Shown: positions 52,976 to 61,559 of the stretch, in pieces | Layout of the letters: the number at the start of each line of letters is the position of its first letter | How positions within the stretch are numbered: position 1 is the first letter of the stretch | Source: Phaeobacter cretensis | GTDB lineage: Bacteria; Pseudomonadota; Alphaproteobacteria; Rhodobacterales; Rhodobacteraceae | Reading direction: 5' to 3' | DNA: 64,000 bases | Assembly (NCBI RefSeq): GCF_047372505.1 | Contig: NZ_JBKBEU010000001.1 | Location: 806,001-870,000 of the forward strand | Notes under the pieces: model-generated | Seen by the model: only the letters and a program-made list of their open reading frames with translations | What the model was told of the DNA's origin: nothing | The model's database searches: none | Program-made: the position numbers and the translations under genes

Positions 52976-53016
52976 AACTGAAAAGGCCCCGGCGCAAGTC
53001 CGGGGCCTTTTCAGTT
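52976..53016. terminator. Shared bidirectional terminator of carB and the LysR gene
   Basis: A perfect 17-bp stem (52976-52992 with 53000-53016) surrounds a seven-base loop, with A4 before and T4 after. It serves carB from the left. The LysR-type gene ends at 53011, inside the right arm, so its stop codon lies within the stem. Confidence 0.85.
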
Positions 53017-53922
53017 ATCCGCTGCACTGCCTATCGGCCCCTGTTGAAGAAGCCCAACAATGACATCGTGATCCGGGCAGCGGCGGGCCCGTGGAGGCTG
53101 CGTCAGCGTCAATTGGCGTCCCGTATCCACATTCAGCTCTCTGAAAGGGCAAACCAGACTGCCCTGCTTAAGCGCATCTGCAACCAACGCCTCATGCCCC
53201 ATAAGGATACCGGCACCAGACATCGCTTCCTGCAAGGCGAGACTGTAGAGCGAATAACGCGGGCCGCTAACTGGATTTTCCAGCGCAACACCAGTCTCGC
53301 TAGCCCAATGTAGCCAGTCGTCGACCCATGTTTGATCCTGTAGCAACACGCAGTCCGACAGTCGTTCTGGCAGATCCAGCGCCTCGGCAATCATTGGCGT
53401 ACAAACCGGAAAGATCCGGTCCCCTTGCAAAACCTTTGCCCCTGAAGGGCAATCCCCTGGCGCAGTGAAGAACAGAGCAAAATCAAATAGCTCTCTGTTA
53501 AGATTTGGCGGCATCTCCATCGCCGTGACCGAGATTTTCAAATCTGGCAGTGCTTGACGCAGACGCTCAAGTCGGCGGGGCAACCACAGTTGTGCAATGG
53601 AGGGGAGCGCCGCAATGTGAAGTTCTCTAACCGGGTGTAGAGATCTGAGCGCTTGTGTCGCCGCCCCGAGCGCATCGAAGGCCGCCTCAAAGGTCGGCAA
53701 CAGCGCCTGCCCTGCAACCGTCAGTGCCACGCCTTGCGGGTTCCGCCGAAATAGCGGCGTATCGGCCCATTCCTCGAGCGCTTTTACCTGCTGAGATACT
53801 GCGCCAGGTGTCACACCAAGCTCATCCGCAGCGGCAACAAAGCTCTGTAGACGCGCGGCAGCTTCAAACGCGCGCATTGCATTCAGCGGCGGCCCCTTGG
53901 GGCGTAGTGGTGCTACGGCCAT
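53011..53922 (-). CDS. LysR-family regulator (GcvA-like)
   Basis: This is a 303-residue regulator with the GcvA-type opening PLRPKGPPLNAMRAFEAAAR and helix-turn-helix AAADELGVTPGAVSQQVKAL. The effector domain follows. I chose the ATG at 53922 because AGGA is spaced nine bases before it and because the palindrome at 53937-53955 then falls upstream of the start. A longer frame to 53967 would run through the palindrome. It faces the SHMT-like gene in a typical LysR divergon. Confidence 0.92.
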   Translation of the reverse strand: MAVAPLRPKGPPLNAMRAFEAAARLQSFVAAADELGVTPGAVSQQVKALEEWADTPLFRRNPQGVALTVAGQALLPTFEAAFDALGAATQALRSLHPVRELHIAALPSIAQLWLPRRLERLRQALPDLKISVTAMEMPPNLNRELFDFALFFTAPGDCPSGAKVLQGDRIFPVCTPMIAEALDLPERLSDCVLLQDQTWVDDWLHWASETGVALENPVSGPRYSLYSLALQEAMSGAGILMGHEALVADALKQGSLVCPFRELNVDTGRQLTLTQPPRARRCPDHDVIVGLLQQGPIGSAADN

Positions 53923-53936
53923 GACAACATTTCCTA

Positions 53937-53955
53937 GGCTTAGTTTTACTAAGCC
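53937..53955. promoter_or_regulatory. Perfect palindrome GGCTTAG-TTTTA-CTAAGCC, candidate LysR operator
   Basis: Two 7-bp arms are separated by five bases, and the core fits the T-N11-A rule of LysR regulators. It lies 15 bases upstream of the regulator start and about 70 bases from the SHMT-like gene. Confidence 0.6.
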
Positions 53956-54027
53956 AAAGAATAGCAAATCTGATTTGCCCGGTCACGCACTGTTGGCGCA
54001 GGGTGATGCCCAGACATGGAGGATAAA

Positions 54028-55335
54028 ATGACCCAAGCCTCGCGCAGCTGGCTTACTGACGTCAGCGCCACACGTATCTCAGACATCACCCAAGCCACCC
54101 CCGCCGCAAGTTCCGATACACTGCTGGCCCATATCAATGCACTGGCAGACAAGAACCGCGTCATTCATGAAGAAGAGTGCTTTAACCTCAACCCGGCCAC
54201 CAATGTGATGAACCCCAAAGCCGAAGCGCTTTTGGCATCTGGGCTAGGCTCGCGTCCTTCGCTGGGTCACCCAGGGGATAAATACGAAATGGGGCTGGAA
54301 GCCATCGAAGAGATCGAGGTCATTGCAGCCCAGCTTGCTTGTGAGATCTTTAACGCGGAATTCGCAGAAATTCGGGTGCCCTCCGGCGCGCTGGCCAATC
54401 TCTACGGCTTTATGGCGACCTGCCAGCCGGGTGACACCATCATAGCGCCGCCCGCCGCTATCGGTGGGCATGTAACACATCACGGTGCGGGCTGTGCGGG
54501 GCTTTATGGCCTACGTTGCATTGATGCGCCGGTTCTGGCGGATGGCTATACCGTCGACCTGGTCGCGCTACGTCAGCTGGCGCGGAAAGAACACCCCACG
54601 TTGATCACTATTGGCGGCAGCCTCAATCTGTTTGAACATCCCGTCGCCGGGGTGCGGGCCATTGCAGATGAAATCGGTGCCAAGGTGATGTTCGACGCTG
54701 CCCATCAATGCGGCATTATTGCCGGTAAAGCCTGGTCAGACCCACTGGTCGAAGGTGCACATTTCATGACCATGAGCACCTACAAAAGCCTTGGCGGCCC
54801 CGCGGGTGGTCTGATCGTCACCAATGATGCTGATATCGCCAAAACGTTGGATAGTATTGCGTTTCCCGGCATGACAGCCAATTTTGACGTCGCGAAATCC
54901 GCCGCCCTTGCTGTCACCCTGCTGGATTGGCGTGATTTTGGTCGTGCTTATGCGGCAGACATGATTGCCCTGGCACAGGCCCTTGCAAGCGCGCTGGAGG
55001 ACGAAGGTGTCCCGCTTTTCAAGACAGCAGAGGGTATTACCACATCGCACCAGTTTGCCCTGCTGGCAGCGCCTTATGGCGGCGGACAGGCGGCATCGAA
55101 ACTGCTTCGGCAGAACGGGCTTCTGGCCTGTGGCATCGGCCTACCGGTGCCATCGGTTGACAGAGATATGAACGGGCTACGCATAGGAACACCCGAACTG
55201 GTACGCTGGGGAATGACAGTAGAGGACGCCCCACGGTTGGCTAAGTTGATCGCGGCAGCCCTGCGCGGTGAGCCAGTGCTGGGAGAAGTCTCAAAATGGC
55301 GTAGTAGCTTTAATAGGCTCCACTACGTGCACTGA
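54028..55335 (+). CDS. Serine-hydroxymethyltransferase-like PLP enzyme
   Basis: This is a fold-type-I enzyme of 435 residues. The PLP aspartate and histidine are D223 and H226 in DAAHQCG (SHMT has DMAHIAG). The Schiff-base lysine is K253 in MSTYKSLGGPAGG (true SHMT has THKTLRGPRGG). The SHMT motif HSGSQAN is replaced by VPSGALAN. The changes suggest a non-housekeeping member, perhaps an aldolase or alpha-methyl/hydroxy amino-acid enzyme that may not need folate. The start at 54028 is decided by GGAGG five bases before it; an in-frame ATG at 54016 is less likely. A GcvA-like regulator is divergent, so expression is probably inducible. Confidence 0.85.
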   Translation: MTQASRSWLTDVSATRISDITQATPAASSDTLLAHINALADKNRVIHEEECFNLNPATNVMNPKAEALLASGLGSRPSLGHPGDKYEMGLEAIEEIEVIAAQLACEIFNAEFAEIRVPSGALANLYGFMATCQPGDTIIAPPAAIGGHVTHHGAGCAGLYGLRCIDAPVLADGYTVDLVALRQLARKEHPTLITIGGSLNLFEHPVAGVRAIADEIGAKVMFDAAHQCGIIAGKAWSDPLVEGAHFMTMSTYKSLGGPAGGLIVTNDADIAKTLDSIAFPGMTANFDVAKSAALAVTLLDWRDFGRAYAADMIALAQALASALEDEGVPLFKTAEGITTSHQFALLAAPYGGGQAASKLLRQNGLLACGIGLPVPSVDRDMNGLRIGTPELVRWGMTVEDAPRLAKLIAAALRGEPVLGEVSKWRSSFNRLHYVH

Positions 55336-55353
55336 TACTATATCATACCAACT

Positions 55354-55393
55354 AACGAAAAACCCCGGTGCACATCCACCGGGGTTTTTCGTT
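55354..55393 (+). terminator. Rho-independent terminator of the SHMT-like gene
   Basis: A perfect 17-bp stem (55354-55370 with 55377-55393) with a six-base loop includes a T5 run. It lies 18 bases after the stop. Confidence 0.85.
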
Positions 55394-55460
55394 GGTTGGA
55401 CCCTACCCGCCCCTACACATACATTTGTGAGAAACAGAGTGGAGGCTAGGCGGGCCTGTT

Positions 55461-56174
55461 TCAGCCCGCGCGGCGCATGAGTGCCCGCAAGGATCTGTCA
55501 AAAGTAGTCGCCAGTGATACCCGTTTTCGCCCCATCTGAGCCTTCGCCGAAATCACAGAGACCAGCATCGGTGAATGCCCGGGGCGCATTTGCAATACAG
55601 GTGAACCCGACGCACCGTAGTCAGCTCTGCAGGATGTCACCAGCGTTTCGCTTCTGGTTGATAATATTCGACAGTCTCTTTCCCGCGCCGGGCGGCTCGC
55701 ATGGTTCACGGTATAAGACAGCACATCTACGCTCTCTCCCGGAGTTGGCGCAGCCGCCAGCACAAAGGGACGGATCTGACTCCCTGAAATGGGACGGTTC
55801 AGACGCAAAACCGCAATATCGCTACCCGCTTCGCTGCGACTGGACCATTTGTGGCGGTAACCGGGATGGATCACAGCCTTGACCACCCGGCGTGAGGCTT
55901 TGGCTCGTCGACCATTTAAACCCGCTTCGAATTTGATGTTGCGCGGATTTACCGCCTGCCCAGTCTGCGGATTGTAAAGGCAGTGCGCAGCGGTCAGCAC
56001 AAGGTTTGGGGCGATCAGACTGCCCGTACACATATTGCGCCCAGCGATGTTAAGGCGTCCCACCGCCTCCCATCCCTGAATAGCTCTGACTCCAGCCGAT
56101 TGCGCCTCTGCAGATACGCTAAGGGTTGTACTTGCGACAAAGGCCGCGGCGATAAGCCGAATAAAGTGTCTCAT
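55461..56174 (-). CDS. Trypsin-like serine protease, secreted
   Basis: This is an S1-family protease of 237 residues with a signal peptide (MRHFIRLIAAAFVASTTLSV, then SAEA). The catalytic triad is H64 in TAAHC, D119 in GSDIAVLRL and S189 in YGASGSP, all in the standard order. Cysteines are present for disulfides. The start at 56174 is preferred to 56207, since it leaves a proper signal peptide. A perfect CtrA-type TTAA-N7-TTAA site lies about 108 bases upstream. The substrate is unknown. Confidence 0.9.
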   Translation of the reverse strand: MRHFIRLIAAAFVASTTLSVSAEAQSAGVRAIQGWEAVGRLNIAGRNMCTGSLIAPNLVLTAAHCLYNPQTGQAVNPRNIKFEAGLNGRRAKASRRVVKAVIHPGYRHKWSSRSEAGSDIAVLRLNRPISGSQIRPFVLAAAPTPGESVDVLSYTVNHASRPARERDCRILSTRSETLVTSCRADYGASGSPVLQMRPGHSPMLVSVISAKAQMGRKRVSLATTFDRSLRALMRRAG

Positions 56175-56281
56175 GGTCCACTCCAAATTTTCCCACATCG
56201 CCATCATCGGGGTCGGCTGAGGCTGGAATGCGGCTTAGAGCTGTACGGAGCTGTCAGAAACACGGGCAGAATGTGACGTGA

Positions 56282-56296
56282 TTAACGTTCAGTTAA
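56282..56296. promoter_or_regulatory. CtrA-type site TTAA-CGTTCAG-TTAA
   Basis: The full consensus TTAA-N7-TTAA of the alphaproteobacterial response regulator CtrA is present without mismatch and is itself nearly palindromic. It is about 108 bases upstream of the trypsin-like protease start. Confidence 0.5.
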
Positions 56297-56709
56297 TGTC
56301 AGAGATTTCTACCGCCATCGATCTGCCTCAGCTCTATATTTTCCTTAACCTTTCTAAACATTTTTAGGAAAAATTCACTCAAATATCTGAAAAATTGTCA
56401 TTTTTCCAGCAAGGAATTCGATGAGATTTCCCCTGTGCCTGTTGGTTTAACGCCGATGTTTGGAAACGAATCGTGGGAATTGAGGCGGGATTGGGTCCGT
56501 GAATTCGCAAATGAGGCGAATCCTATCTACGTATTCGAGCAGCCATATCTTAACTGGCGTCAGGGGTACTTTGCGTGCCTTTCAGCTGTAAATCTGGCGT
56601 GCCGAACGCGTTACTCACTAGTCTCGAAACCTTAGAATAGGCGTGAAAGACCTGCATTGAGCAGGCGTTCGAACACGCCCTATGCGGGAATACAAAACCC
56701 AGACAAAAT

Positions 56710-56739
56710 AAAAGCCCCGGTTTCACAACCGGGGCTTTT
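56710..56739 (-). terminator. Rho-independent terminator of the RND operon
   Basis: AAAAGCCCCGGTT pairs with AACCGGGGCTTTT around a four-base loop. It lies 23 bases past the permease stop. Confidence 0.9.
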
Positions 56740-56761
56740 CTAACGATATCGGGGATTGCGA

Positions 56762-59700
56762 TCAGGCGCTCGCGGCCAGTTCTCGTTTTTCGTCACGACC
56801 AAAGAAGATCAGGTAGAACACCGGAGCCGCCACCAAAGTCAAAACGGTAGCGAAGGCCAGCCCCCCCATAATTGTGACCGCCATCGACACAAAGAACGCA
56901 TCGGTCAGCAATGGCGCCATACCGAGGATAGTTGTCACTGCTGCGAGCATCACCGGGCGCAAACGTGAGACAGAAGCCTCGACGATGGCATCGCGCAAGG
57001 GCTTGCCCTCGGCACGGACCAGATCGATTTCCTCAACCAGCACGATGCCATTCTTGATCAGCATGCCAGAGAGGCTGAGCAGGCCCAGAAGCGCAGTGAA
57101 GGTAAAGGGCATGCCTGTGCCCAACAGACCGATCACAACACCATTCACAGACATTGGCACCAGAAGCCAAATGATGATTGGTTGCCGGATTGCATTGAAC
57201 AGCAGCACAGAAATCAACACCATTATCAGGATGGTCACCGGCAGCTGTTTACCCAAACTGGCGTTGGCATCGGCGGAGTTTTCATGCTCGCCACCCCATT
57301 CCATCACATAGCCCGGCGGTAACTGCATCTCTTCGATACTGTCCTTGACCTGCACAAATACGCTGGCGGCGGTGAGATCCGCAGGAATATCCGCCCCGAC
57401 GGTCAATGTGGGTACCCGATCGCGACGATGCACAAGCGTATTTTCCACGTTCACATCAACGCCATCGATCATCTGTTCCAGTGGGACGAATTTACCCGCT
57501 GCCTCTGAGAAGACGAGCTGATCCATCATGTTGTATTCACCCTCATCGGCGCGGCGAATAATGATAGGGATCAAGCGTTCACGATCGCGGAAGACGCCGG
57601 CCCGCAAACCATCGGTCGAGAACTGCAACGCATCCGCGATTGAGTCGCGGGTGACACCCGCCGTCTGAGCACGATCCGTCGCGTATATCGGCTTCAGCGT
57701 GACCTCTTGCTCGCGCCAGTCCTGACGTACACTCAGAATATCGGGCGTAGCGCTGTGCAGGCGCTGCATGGCTTCCTCGCCCAGTCCACGGAGCACCTTC
57801 GGATCAGGCCCCGCAAAGCGCACCTCAATCGGCGCCCCCCCCCCGGGACCAAAGACCAACCGTTTGGTACGGAATTCGCCCTCTGGGAACCGGCCTTGCC
57901 CAAAGACTTCCAGATCGGCCTGCACTGCCGGAATCTGTTCCAGGCTGGCAGCCCGGATAATCAGATGCCCATAGCTGGGATTGGGATCTTCGGAATCATA
58001 TGTGAGCATAAAGCGCGTGGCGCCTTGCCCGACAAATGTCACAACTGTCTCGACCTCTTCACGCGTGGCCAACCACTCCTCAAAGACGCGCATGTGCTCT
58101 GAAGTGGTTTCAATCGATGTACCCTGCGGCAGTTTGTAATGCACAAAGAACAATGGCGTGTTGGAGTTCGGGAAGAACTGCTGCTTCACCTGACCAAAGC
58201 CGATGAAGCAAAGTACGGTCACAACCAGCAGGCCCGGAACAACGAGCCAACGCAGCTTGAGTGACAGACGAAGTATCTTCCCATAACCGCGGAACAACAA
58301 TCCCGAGTAAGCATCGTGGTCGTCGCCTGATCCTTGCTTAAAGAAGTAGTGACCCAGTAGCGGCGTCGCGGTCAGCGCCAGTAACCAGCTCAGCAAAAGC
58401 GAGATACCGATCACCGCAAAGAGTGAGAACATGAACTCACCCGTAGAGTCCGGGCTAAGGCCAATACCGGCAAAGGCCATAATGCCAATCACCGTCGCCC
58501 CCAAGAGCGGTATCTGCGTCTTGGCAGCAGCCTCATGGGCGCCCTCACGCGATGTGCGCCCGCGCGCCATTGCGATCTGCATACCCTCGGCAACCACGAT
58601 GGCGTTGTCGACCAGCATCCCCATCGCAATGATCAAAGCCCCGAGGGAGATCCGTTCCATCTCGATGGAGAAAAAATTCATAAACATCAGTGTGCCAACC
58701 ACGGTCAGCAACAGCGTGGTGCCAACGACAACGGCCGCACGCCACCCCATGAAAATCGCAAGGACAATAACAACGATGCTGACAGACATCGCCAGATTCA
58801 CGAGGAAATCGTTGGACGCCTCATCAACAACGACGTGCTGTTGGTAGATCGGCTTTAGTTCGACGCCATATGGGATCTGGCTGTCCAGCTCTGCCAGGCG
58901 TTCATCAACACGCTGACCGACCTCGACAATGTTCTCGGTCGCCAAACCCGCAATACCCATGGTGAACGCTTCGACACCGTCAAATCGGATGATCTGAGAG
59001 GGATCATCAGTACGGCCGCGAAAGACATCCGCCATGTCGATGACATTGATCACCTCGCCTTGGGAACCAATCGTGAGACCTGCAATCTCAGTGACAGAAT
59101 CGGAGCCTTCTGGCGCGCTAAGCCGGGTCTTTACGGGGCTGTTCTCTATGCTGCCTGCGGCGCGGACAGAGTTGGCCGTGGCCAGTGCGTTGGCTATGGC
59201 ATTGAGTGGGATATTCTGATTAACCGTGATGGCCATCTTTGGCTCAACAAAGATCGCTTCCTCCGGTAGGCCCGCGATCTCGACATCTGCCACACCATCC
59301 ACTGCAAGGAGTTCGCGGCGCAGAAAAGTCGCCAGTTCGTGTCGTTCAGCGTCTGTGTAGCCTTCTGCAGTCACGGCATAGAAGACACCAAAAACATCGC
59401 CAAACCCATCATTCACAATTGGCATTGTGACGCCGTCTGGAAGATTGCGTGCTGCATCCTCAACTTCGCTGCGCAGTTTGGTCCAAAGCCCTGGCAGTTC
59501 GGTTCCGTCAAAAGTGTCCTGCATCTCAACATCGATGCGCGACCGTCCCGGCTGGTTCGTAGAGGTGATCTGCTTCACCTCTCCCATCTTTTGGATTGCC
59601 GATTCCAGTGGCTCGGAGACTTCCAGCGCCACCTGTTCCGCGCTGGCGCCCGGATATTGAGTGATGACAACCGCCTGTTTGATAGTAAAGGCCGGATCTT

Positions 59701-59806
59701 CAAGCCGCCCGAGGTTCAAAAAACCCCAGATACCGCCAAACAGAGCAGTAAGCATGATGATCCACGTATATAGCGGTCGATTGATCGACCCGCGTGCAAT
59801 ATCCAT
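56762..59806 (-). CDS. RND-family efflux pump, inner-membrane permease
   Basis: This is a proton-driven efflux permease of the HAE1/AcrB superfamily, 1014 residues. Two sets of about six membrane helices surround the large periplasmic loops. LGALIIAMGMLVDNAIVVAE carries the proton-relay Asp in helix 4. PGASAEQVALEVSEPLESAI is the typical first porter segment. It is in one operon with the adaptor (11-bp gap) and the MarR gene. The cognate outer-membrane factor is not adjacent; the TolC-like gene at the left edge is a possible partner. The substrate is unknown. Confidence 0.95.
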   Translation of the reverse strand: MDIARGSINRPLYTWIIMLTALFGGIWGFLNLGRLEDPAFTIKQAVVITQYPGASAEQVALEVSEPLESAIQKMGEVKQITSTNQPGRSRIDVEMQDTFDGTELPGLWTKLRSEVEDAARNLPDGVTMPIVNDGFGDVFGVFYAVTAEGYTDAERHELATFLRRELLAVDGVADVEIAGLPEEAIFVEPKMAITVNQNIPLNAIANALATANSVRAAGSIENSPVKTRLSAPEGSDSVTEIAGLTIGSQGEVINVIDMADVFRGRTDDPSQIIRFDGVEAFTMGIAGLATENIVEVGQRVDERLAELDSQIPYGVELKPIYQQHVVVDEASNDFLVNLAMSVSIVVIVLAIFMGWRAAVVVGTTLLLTVVGTLMFMNFFSIEMERISLGALIIAMGMLVDNAIVVAEGMQIAMARGRTSREGAHEAAAKTQIPLLGATVIGIMAFAGIGLSPDSTGEFMFSLFAVIGISLLLSWLLALTATPLLGHYFFKQGSGDDHDAYSGLLFRGYGKILRLSLKLRWLVVPGLLVVTVLCFIGFGQVKQQFFPNSNTPLFFVHYKLPQGTSIETTSEHMRVFEEWLATREEVETVVTFVGQGATRFMLTYDSEDPNPSYGHLIIRAASLEQIPAVQADLEVFGQGRFPEGEFRTKRLVFGPGGGAPIEVRFAGPDPKVLRGLGEEAMQRLHSATPDILSVRQDWREQEVTLKPIYATDRAQTAGVTRDSIADALQFSTDGLRAGVFRDRERLIPIIIRRADEGEYNMMDQLVFSEAAGKFVPLEQMIDGVDVNVENTLVHRRDRVPTLTVGADIPADLTAASVFVQVKDSIEEMQLPPGYVMEWGGEHENSADANASLGKQLPVTILIMVLISVLLFNAIRQPIIIWLLVPMSVNGVVIGLLGTGMPFTFTALLGLLSLSGMLIKNGIVLVEEIDLVRAEGKPLRDAIVEASVSRLRPVMLAAVTTILGMAPLLTDAFFVSMAVTIMGGLAFATVLTLVAAPVFYLIFFGRDEKRELAASA

Positions 59807-59817
59807 GAGATCCGTCC

Positions 59818-60861
59818 TTAGTTGGTGAAGCCGGTGAAGCGGCGTACGGCCTCTCCATCGGTCAACGCGCTGCCACCGGTCAAGACGATCTCTTCTCCGC
59901 CCTCAAGTCCTGAAACAATCTCGATCTCACCACTGTCGGTGGTAGCAGTTTCAACCTTGGTCCAGCTAACAGCGCCTTCATCAGCGCCTTTGGCCGAAAA
60001 CAGCATCACGCCGGTATCGCCACTGGAGGAAGGAACAATGGCGGTGGTCGGCACAACAATCGCCGATAATCCTGTCTCCACAGTCACCCGAACAGTGGTT
60101 GAGGCCCCAGGAAAGATCTGACGATCCTTTGGCGGGTCGAGGCGAAGGGTCACGCGGTACGTCTGACCAACACTGCTGGCTTCTGCATCGAACTCAAGAA
60201 TTTCCAGTGGATACTTATTTGCGCTGCCCGGGAACTTTGCGGTGATCGTCATCGCATTGCTGTCTTCGCCCTGCTGGAACAGCACCTCGGGTACATCGAC
60301 CTTAATATGCAGCTCAGACATGTCATGCAAACGTACAATCGGGGCACCAGCACTGACAGTGCTGAACAGCGCCACCTCACGGCTGGAAACCAAGGCATCG
60401 AAAGGCGCGCTCAGCGTCGCATGCTCCAGCGCATAATCCGCATCGCGCAAAGCGATTGTGGTCAGTCCGGACTGTGTCTCGGCATCATCAATGGACACTT
60501 GGCTGACGGTGCCAGTCAATTTTTCCAAACGGGCGACAGTACGGTCTGCCTGTTCTTTTTGCAGCTGGGCCTGGCCGAGCTTCAACTCGAAGGGCTCAAG
60601 ATCCAGCTCCGCGATCAGGGATCCTTTGGGCACGATTGACCCTTCGGCGACCGGGAACGTCACGACCTGCCCCCCAACCTGAAATGCCAGATCAACCGTT
60701 TCCTTAGCTGCGACCTGACCGTAGAATTCACGGTGGATCGGCTTGGTCCCTGATTGGGTTTCCATCAGTTTAACCGGCTTCAGAATATCCTGCGCAAAGG
60801 TGGGCGTAGCACCCAAAACAAGCGAGGCAATTCCAGCCAGTACTTTTGAACTCAGCTGCAT
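59818..60861 (-). CDS. RND efflux periplasmic adaptor (membrane fusion protein)
   Basis: This is a 347-residue periplasmic protein linking the permease to an outer-membrane channel. A signal peptide (LAGIASLVLGATPTFA) is followed by the lipoyl-like domain (EGSIVPKGSLIAELD), the coiled-coil hairpin (LQKEQADRTVARLEKLTGTV) and the beta-barrel with VPEVLFQQGEDS. It lies between marR (3-bp gap) and the permease. Confidence 0.94.
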   Translation of the reverse strand: MQLSSKVLAGIASLVLGATPTFAQDILKPVKLMETQSGTKPIHREFYGQVAAKETVDLAFQVGGQVVTFPVAEGSIVPKGSLIAELDLEPFELKLGQAQLQKEQADRTVARLEKLTGTVSQVSIDDAETQSGLTTIALRDADYALEHATLSAPFDALVSSREVALFSTVSAGAPIVRLHDMSELHIKVDVPEVLFQQGEDSNAMTITAKFPGSANKYPLEILEFDAEASSVGQTYRVTLRLDPPKDRQIFPGASTTVRVTVETGLSAIVVPTTAIVPSSSGDTGVMLFSAKGADEGAVSWTKVETATTDSGEIEIVSGLEGGEEIVLTGGSALTDGEAVRRFTGFTN

Positions 60862-60864
60862 AAG

Positions 60865-61362
60865 TCACTCCTTCCGAAGCGGATTCGAGTCCGCTCGTAG
60901 TACATTGTCATGAATTTTGGCCGACAGGGTGGCAAAGTGCTGGATTTCATCTTTGCTCAGACCGGATATGCGACGGAAAAGCCCTGACATCGCTTCAACC
61001 AGTTGGTCTCTCTTAGCAGTACCTTCCGGTGTCAACGACAAGAGCCAAGCCCGTCGATCCTGCGGATCGCGACTGCGCTGGATCAATCCTTGCGCCTCCA
61101 GCCGATCTGCAGCCGTGGTCACCGACGAAGGTACGGTCTGCAACATGCGGGCCAATTCACCCATACGGCAAGGGTTTCTGAGACGTGCCAGAACATGGCA
61201 TTCTATACGGCTCAGATCCGGCAAATTAACAGTATCCTCGATACAGGCATCGATGCGCCAATAGAGCGCAAAAACACCCAGCATCGCACAGACCTCAGGA
61301 CGCATCCCGCTGAGATTGTCGACTTCCGCCCTACTGTCACCAATATCGGTCTCTCGAATCAT
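60865..61362 (-). CDS. MarR-family regulator
   Basis: This is a 165-residue winged-helix repressor and the first gene of the efflux operon. The wHTH core shows MGELARMLQTVPSSVTTAAD, then RLEAQGLIQRSRDPQDRRAW. The start at 61362 (MIRETDIGDSRAEVDN) is chosen from AAGG spaced before it; the open frame continues far upstream without homology. An inverted repeat GCGCACC-N6-GGTGCGC overlaps its ribosome site and could be its own operator. Autoregulation and control of the pump are the likely logic. Confidence 0.88.
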   Translation of the reverse strand: MIRETDIGDSRAEVDNLSGMRPEVCAMLGVFALYWRIDACIEDTVNLPDLSRIECHVLARLRNPCRMGELARMLQTVPSSVTTAADRLEAQGLIQRSRDPQDRRAWLLSLTPEGTAKRDQLVEAMSGLFRRISGLSKDEIQHFATLSAKIHDNVLRADSNPLRKE

Positions 61363-61363
61363 A

Positions 61364-61383
61364 GCGCACCACCTTGGGTGCGC
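61364..61383. promoter_or_regulatory. Inverted repeat over the marR ribosome site
   Basis: GCGCACC and GGTGCGC form a perfect 7-bp stem around six bases, overlapping the AAGG ribosome site of marR. It may be an operator or an RNA hairpin that hides the site. Confidence 0.4.
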
Positions 61384-61559
61384 ATATACTTCAAATTTCG
61401 AACCATTCAAGCAAGGAAAGGTTTTTTTCCTCTCTGACTCTCCAAGATTGGTTGACGTAAGGGCCGTCCTAACGCTCGAAACCGGGGCTACCCTTGACCT
61501 GACAGGGGTAAGATGCCCAGATATGCGCCACTTTGAAAACTCACCCGAAGGTTCAGGCC

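Larger units (their letters stand above)
56175..56761. other. Long intergenic region with AT-rich tract
   Basis: These 587 bases have a CtrA-type box at 56282-56296, an AT-rich stretch at about 56330-56410 that looks like a promoter or bent DNA, and the RND terminator at 56710-56739. A 66-codon plus frame from 56435 has no family features; its composition differs from that of neighbours, so it could be a remnant of transferred DNA. Confidence 0.5.

Noticed and set aside
56435..56635. 66-codon plus-strand frame
   Set aside because: No ribosome site or recognisable fold; described only as part of the intergenic region.
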